Below are positions 59,828 to 64,000 of a DNA stretch of 64,000 nt, in pieces. The stretch comes from Treponema sp. UBA3862. Lineage in GTDB: Bacteria > Spirochaetota > Spirochaetia > Treponematales > Treponemataceae. Position numbers and translations under genes: made by a program. The notes below the pieces were generated by a model. That model saw only the letters and a program-made list of their open reading frames with translations. It made no database searches and was not told the origin of the DNA. Each line of letters begins with the position of its first letter. Position 1 is the stretch's first letter. Location of the stretch: assembly GCA_002392405.1 (NCBI GenBank), contig DGGY01000041.1, forward strand, positions 1 through 64,000. Direction: 5' to 3'.

Positions 59828-62512
59828 TTACTTTTGCAGAAGTTTGAATACTCCGTCATCTTCGTACTGAACGCCCACACCGTCACTTTCAAGAGGAACC
59901 TTTCCCTTACAGAAAAAGTTTTCACAAAGCTTAATGTAATACTCTGCAGTTTTATCCTCAGGGCGCTCATCCTTAAGGGCCTTAAATTCACAAAGGGCCG
60001 CACTGTAATCCTTAGCCTCAAAAAGATCCATTGCTTTTTCCCATTTTTCAACAAAAGGAAGAAGCTTTCTGCCCTTTTCGCTGTCTTTTTCTGCAAGAGG
60101 CTCATAAAGACGGATCGGCGTATTTACATTTACAACGCGGACACGGTCAAGACGGCGGACAAGGAAGCGGTCTCCGCAGAGATTTCTTGTAGCTTCGCTC
60201 ATAAGAATACCGCCGGTCGAATACTGCTTGTTCACCCCTTCAAGACGGCTTGCAAGATTTACGTTGTTACCCATCATTGTGTAATTCTTTTTGTTTTCAC
60301 TGCCCATATAACCTGCAATCATTTCTCCGGAATTAAGACCGATACGGGTAAAGATTGAACGGTTATTTTTTACCATGATTGTAAAGGCATCATAAAGGTC
60401 TGCATCCATATCAGCAGGCTTCTCTTCTGCGGCAGTCTTTAAAATTTCCTGATTCATAATCTCTTCTGCAGCCTTCATTTTAAGGGAAGCCGCAACAGCA
60501 CGTTCTGCGTGATCACTCATCTTTACAGGAGCACCTACAAGGGCAATGATTGCATCTCCTTCATACTTATCAACAGTTCCCCTTTCTTCCATGATGATGT
60601 CCGACATTTTTGTAAGATAAAAATTAAGAAGGGCAACAAGCTGGCTGGCAGTCAGGAGCTCAGAAAATCCTGAGAATTTCTGAATATCTGTAAAGATAGC
60701 CGTCATTTCAAGACGCTGACCTCCAAGTTTAAAACTTGAAGGATTTGCAACAATCTCATTTACGACTTCCTTTGAAAGACACTGTGAGAAGGCATTTGTA
60801 ATAAACTTTTTATCTTTAGATGCAGTTAAAAAGCCTACGACTGTTGTTACTACAAAAGTAATGAAGACGGAAGAAACAGGCACAACAGCGCCGATGTAAG
60901 TCCTTGTTACAATAAAGAAAATAAGAAGCAGGGTCAAAGTACAGAAGACTGCAGCAACACCTGCACAGATCTGGCGGCCGGTTCCCTTTATTCTTTTTCC
61001 TAAAAGAGAATAGGCAAAGGCAAAAATCAGGGCAGCAAGGACAGAAAGCCATACAGGAGAATCATCAACAAAATCCCTTGCCATGAGCATATTTGTAAGC
61101 ACATAGTGGGCACCGGGATTAGGATAATGGTCTTCATACTGATTGATTCCCCAGTCTGTTGTACTGGTAGCAGTAGTTCCTATAATGCAGACAGTATCCT
61201 TAACCATGGCGGCAAGTTTATCCCTTGAAGTCAAATATTCCTCAAAAGTTGCCCGGTAAGTTGTAAAAGACTCCCTTACATAATCAGAAAGCTCTTTATC
61301 GCCGGCAACATCCTGAAGAATTGCAGCTTCCGTATCTTCGGAAAGGGCCTGAGTAATTGAATCGATATAGGCCTGTTTATAGGCTGAATAGTTTTCATAA
61401 GTGATTTCATTTTCAGGGTCTTCACCTTCTGCAAGTTCACCCTTTAACCATGCAACGGCATCATACAACTCAAGAGGATTGTCTTCCGTGTAATTTAAGA
61501 AACCACCCTCATTCATTGAATCAAGGAAGTTCTTTACTGATTCTTCAAGTTTTATGATACGGTAAACCGGCCAGAGGGAAACCTGGTGATAGTCGTTATA
61601 AAGGGCCTTTGGATATTTTAAAAGAACGGACCCGTCATTACTGCGGGGAATACGGATATTTCTTTTAGTCTTAGGAGAACCGTCTTCATTCCATTCAAGA
61701 ACTGCATTTTCAAGAACAATTGCAGAGTTTGAAACTATAACCGATGGATTTCCGTAATATTCAAGAATGGTAGCAAAAACAAGCTGACCATAATACTTTC
61801 CATTGTATTTTGCCAGAAGGTGAAGGCGGCGCAGATATCCGTCAGGATCTACATCTGCATTTACAAAGCCTGCACTGCCCGTTTTTTTCATAAGTTCAGG
61901 AATTGCAGGGAGAATACAGTTAAACTCAGGAGTTTTTGTATCACCTTTTGAAGTAATGTCCTTAAGGGCAATATTATCACCTAAAAACTGTTTTTCTTCA
62001 TCGGAAATCTGGTCAAAATCAACCATGGTAATTGCAAGAGTTGAATTACCAAAAAACTTAAGTCCGTCTGCAAGATAGGAATCCAGCTTACGGATAACGT
62101 GTGAAATGTTGATTAAAATGTCATTTTTAGTATCTTCAGCAGAAGATCTTCCTGCCCTCATGTTCTTGAAGGCAGAATCAATGTAGTCAGGAAGCTTTTT
62201 CTCTACAAAATCCTCATCGACTTTTGCCGGGCTCTTGTCGAGAAAGCTTAAATCGAATACAACACCGCCTGCCCCAAGATCACGGAGAACGGTAAGGCAG
62301 TCTGCATAAACATCACGGGAAAAGGGCCAGGAGCCGATTTCATCAACGGCAGCATCATCTACGTTAATCATCATTACCCCTTTAGACTGAGGAGTAGATT
62401 TTAACGGTCTCTGAAAAAAATCAGCAGTCTTGCTTTCTAAAGTTGTCAAAAGAAGAAGACAACTGACAAGGACTGCGGCAAAGGGTATAAGAAGATAAGA
62501 ATACTTTTTCAT
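59828..62512 (-). CDS. CHASE2-domain class III adenylate/guanylate cyclase
   Basis: An 894-residue membrane sensor. An N-terminal signal-anchor helix is followed by a large extracytoplasmic CHASE2 domain (VMMINVDDAAVDEIGSWPFSRDVYADCL start, GGVVFDLSF, GTTATSTTDWGINQYEDHYPNPGAHY end), three closely spaced transmembrane helices (about 485-580) and a class III cyclase domain. Metal-binding Asp609 (FTDIQKFS) and Asp653 (KYEGDAII), and the Asn/Arg transition-state motif (MGNNVNLASRLE) are intact, so it should be active; Lys and the following residues fit ATP more than GTP. A short TPR-like C-terminus ends it. It lies downstream of a FecR-like exported protein. No Shine-Dalgarno is obvious. Confidence 0.9.
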   Translation of the reverse strand: MKKYSYLLIPFAAVLVSCLLLLTTLESKTADFFQRPLKSTPQSKGVMMINVDDAAVDEIGSWPFSRDVYADCLTVLRDLGAGGVVFDLSFLDKSPAKVDEDFVEKKLPDYIDSAFKNMRAGRSSAEDTKNDILINISHVIRKLDSYLADGLKFFGNSTLAITMVDFDQISDEEKQFLGDNIALKDITSKGDTKTPEFNCILPAIPELMKKTGSAGFVNADVDPDGYLRRLHLLAKYNGKYYGQLVFATILEYYGNPSVIVSNSAIVLENAVLEWNEDGSPKTKRNIRIPRSNDGSVLLKYPKALYNDYHQVSLWPVYRIIKLEESVKNFLDSMNEGGFLNYTEDNPLELYDAVAWLKGELAEGEDPENEITYENYSAYKQAYIDSITQALSEDTEAAILQDVAGDKELSDYVRESFTTYRATFEEYLTSRDKLAAMVKDTVCIIGTTATSTTDWGINQYEDHYPNPGAHYVLTNMLMARDFVDDSPVWLSVLAALIFAFAYSLLGKRIKGTGRQICAGVAAVFCTLTLLLIFFIVTRTYIGAVVPVSSVFITFVVTTVVGFLTASKDKKFITNAFSQCLSKEVVNEIVANPSSFKLGGQRLEMTAIFTDIQKFSGFSELLTASQLVALLNFYLTKMSDIIMEERGTVDKYEGDAIIALVGAPVKMSDHAERAVAASLKMKAAEEIMNQEILKTAAEEKPADMDADLYDAFTIMVKNNRSIFTRIGLNSGEMIAGYMGSENKKNYTMMGNNVNLASRLEGVNKQYSTGGILMSEATRNLCGDRFLVRRLDRVRVVNVNTPIRLYEPLAEKDSEKGRKLLPFVEKWEKAMDLFEAKDYSAALCEFKALKDERPEDKTAEYYIKLCENFFCKGKVPLESDGVGVQYEDDGVFKLLQK

Positions 62513-62568
62513 TTTTTATATATGCAGGTATTTTCAGCGCATTTGCGCCCTTTTTATTCTAAATTACT

Positions 62569-62599
62569 AAACCCCGGAAACAATCTGTTTCCGGGGTTT
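62569..62599 (-). terminator. Hairpin after the FecR-like gene
   Basis: A perfect 14-bp stem with a 3-nt loop (62569-62582 and 62586-62599) lies 18 nt after the stop of the FecR-like gene and before the cyclase gene. The U-tract is poor, so it may attenuate or protect RNA, allowing some read-through into the cyclase. A second GCGCA/TGCGC hairpin lies at about 62536-62547. Confidence 0.65.
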
Positions 62600-62616
62600 C
62601 CTTAAACTAAAAAAAA

Positions 62617-63027
62617 TTACTGTTCCCAGTCGTAATCAGCAGCAGCGTTACTTGCACGTGAAGAAGCGGTTGCAGTACCTTTTTCTGAAGAACGTGCAGC
62701 GGCAGTTGAATCCTTTGCTACAGTACCTTTAGAAATACCCTTTCCTGCAGGTCCCCTGCTTGCTGCCAGAGATTCTACAGTTCCCTTTTTCATAGCCTTG
62801 ATTGTAACTTCCTTTCCGTCTTCTCCTGTTACAACAAGGGTAGAATTAACAGCAGTATTGATAACAGTTGAAAGACTGAGCTTCTGTCCGGCTTTAACTT
62901 CCTTCATTAAGCCAGGTTCTGCTTCAAAAGTTACTTTTCCCTTTACTGATTTAACAGTAAACTCGTCTGCTGCAAAAAGCATTGCAGCTGCAAAAAGAGT
63001 TACAGCAAGTGCAATAAGTTTTTTCAT
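62617..63027 (-). CDS. Exported FecR-like small protein
   Basis: A 136-residue protein. I start at 63027 (MKKLIALAV), which gives a clean signal peptide ending LFAAD and has GGGAG upstream; two earlier in-frame ATGs would add residues in front of it. The mature N-terminal half (VKSVKGKVTFEAEPG, VKAGQKLSLSTVINTAVNSTLVVTGEDGKEVTI) is the FecR/iron-dicitrate-sensor type beta domain found in many exported proteins. The C-terminal 50 residues are low complexity (Ala, Ser, Lys, Gly). CHASE2 cyclases are often encoded beside FecR-domain proteins, so a shared envelope-sensing role is plausible. Confidence 0.75.
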   Translation of the reverse strand: MKKLIALAVTLFAAAMLFAADEFTVKSVKGKVTFEAEPGLMKEVKAGQKLSLSTVINTAVNSTLVVTGEDGKEVTIKAMKKGTVESLAASRGPAGKGISKGTVAKDSTAAARSSEKGTATASSRASNAAADYDWEQ

Positions 63028-63068
63028 TCCAGTTTCTCCCATAATTATATTTCTCATGGTATTTTAAA

Positions 63069-63090
63069 GATTTCTGTCTGAACAGAAACC
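63069..63090 (-). promoter_or_regulatory. 5'-leader hairpin of the FecR-like gene
   Basis: Nine pairs (one G-U) with a TCAG loop lie roughly 10 nt after the predicted transcription start and about 40 nt before the ATG. Likely an mRNA-stabilising stem; no riboswitch class recognised. Confidence 0.4.
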
Positions 63091-63102
63091 TTACTTACTT
63101 TT

Positions 63103-63131
63103 ATAATAGCCCGTTTTTTTAAGATGTCTAA
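63103..63131 (-). promoter_or_regulatory. Promoter of the FecR-like gene
   Basis: Minus strand TTAGAC (63126-63131), 17-nt spacer, TATTAT (63103-63108). Leader of about 70 nt. Confidence 0.65.
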
Positions 63132-63200
63132 TTAAAAACAAATAAAACATCTTTTTAAAATTTGAACCGGCCCTGACTGACTTTATGAAAAAAGTCTTTC

Positions 63201-64000
63201 CTAAAGCTGCTTTTTAAATTCCCTTAATATGTCCGAACTTGAAGGAAGTTCCAGCCTTACATCAGAATCCGGAACAGCAACCGGAGCAAACTCTTTCCAT
63301 GATTCTTTTAAAGGAAGCAGTTTTGCTTCTTTACCGTATTTTTTCCACTGGCGGATACCAGTCTGTCTCTGAAGGGCAAAGCTGTCCTGGGGTAAGGTAA
63401 TTTCGTTTGGAATCCATACTTTTCCGTCAAGAATAATACATTCACCGGCTTTTGCGGCATCTGCAGGTTTTACACCGGCATCAAAGGCCATATAGATATG
63501 ACCTGGAACGGTAATAAAGGCTGTTTCAATACCGATAGCTTCAAGCAGGGAACAGTTTAAGATTGTAAGGTCGTCACAGTCACCACCATGATAACGGAGG
63601 GTCTGGTAAGGGAACTGAAGGAAGTCCACGGAAGAAGTACCTGTGTTATCAGTAAAGGCAGATGACGGGTCAACAACATAGTTGATTCCATACTGCTTAA
63701 GGGCGGCAAACATAGCAGCAGCATACTGAATGTTTTCAGGAACTGAAGGCGAAAGATTGTCTTTGATGATTGATTTTACCCGTTTTGCAAACATGGAAGC
63801 TGAAACGTCATTTGCAGAAGCAAAGGCAGCTGCCTGACGGTCATCTTCCCAGGTCATTGAGTTACGGCTTAAGGTAACAAAACTTACAGGCTCAGTGTAC
63901 TCAACGGTTTTTCCAAGAGATTTATAGGAAACAGTGATTACCGCCGGAGTTTCTATTGCTGAAAGATTATTCAGGATATTTTCATTAAGGAAGGCTGTAA
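63201..64000 (-). CDS. Transglutaminase-like protein, C-terminal part (window edge)
   Basis: The frame is open to the right edge of the window, so this is the C-terminal 266 residues of a larger protein; a Met at 63857 is internal and not the start, since the preceding residues (ITVSYKSLGKTVEYTEPVSF) are clearly protein-like. The transglutaminase-like core has Cys in YHGGDCDDLTILNCSLLEAIGI and His in TVPGHIYMAFD; the third residue is less certain. Such domains in bacteria are usually papain-like proteases or peptidoglycan/peptide-modifying enzymes at the cell surface. It ends 173 nt before the FecR-like gene, which has its own promoter. Confidence 0.85.
   Translation of the reverse strand, partial: TAFLNENILNNLSAIETPAVITVSYKSLGKTVEYTEPVSFVTLSRNSMTWEDDRQAAAFASANDVSASMFAKRVKSIIKDNLSPSVPENIQYAAAMFAALKQYGINYVVDPSSAFTDNTGTSSVDFLQFPYQTLRYHGGDCDDLTILNCSLLEAIGIETAFITVPGHIYMAFDAGVKPADAAKAGECIILDGKVWIPNEITLPQDSFALQRQTGIRQWKKYGKEAKLLPLKESWKEFAPVAVPDSDVRLELPSSSDILREFKKQL

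Overview
The window is about 64 kb of a low-to-moderate GC bacterial chromosome that I read as a host-associated Treponema (Spirochaetes). The evidence is the mix of genes: a DUF2259 secreted protein, an LPP20-type lipoprotein, an OmpA-domain protein resembling the treponemal Tp0624 family, a CHASE2 adenylate cyclase, SUMF1-like exported proteins, many spirochaete-style lipoproteins and TPR proteins. Species is not determinable by eye. I see no rRNA, tRNA, CRISPR array, prophage or transposase.

Layout. 0-10 kb: the start of gapA, a long-chain acyl-CoA synthetase, a valS operon with a small HD (alarmone-hydrolase-like) protein, and a heterodimeric ABC exporter. 9.6-13.8 kb (+ strand): LPP20 lipoprotein, an unknown membrane-anchored protein and a biotin-dependent carboxyltransferase behind a palindromic operator. 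13.9-28.8 kb (- strand): one long, tightly coupled run with a reduced type II secretion-like system (secretin, ATPase, platform protein, major pseudopilin, two minor pseudopilin-like proteins, a bitopic protein), followed by a lipoprotein, a small exported protein, a clostripain-type (C11) lipoprotein protease and a 1963-residue exported RHS/YD-repeat protein with a papain/C39-like tip. The secretin reading frame is broken by a -1 shift at a run of five A. Three tandem 113-bp hairpin repeats separate gspF and gspG.

28.9-46.5 kb: corA, a SUMF1-like protein, a phosphoesterase, hisC, an unknown 650-residue protein, ssb, a U32 Cys-cluster protein, exported proteins, a polyprenol-kinase-like membrane protein and a giant TPR protein. 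46.5-53.6 kb: a housekeeping run (ffh, gpsA, ndk, ispH, secF, secD, yajC). 53.7-64 kb: envelope genes (TPR lipoproteins, lytic transglycosylase with LysM, OmpA protein) and a signalling/exported set (CHASE2 adenylate cyclase, FecR-like protein, transglutaminase-like protein cut by the window edge).

Three cross-cutting observations stand out. (1) At least seven genes have a good sigma70-type promoter whose -10 box ends only 6-7 nt before the ATG and have no Shine-Dalgarno, so they are probably leaderless. (2) A three-hairpin intergenic element occurs with the same architecture but different sequence at 24.2-24.5 kb and 59.7 kb. (3) A 30-nt hairpin plus Shine-Dalgarno cassette occurs four times and directly precedes two unrelated start codons. 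The secretion cluster with its probable cargo is the best candidate for an undescribed system.
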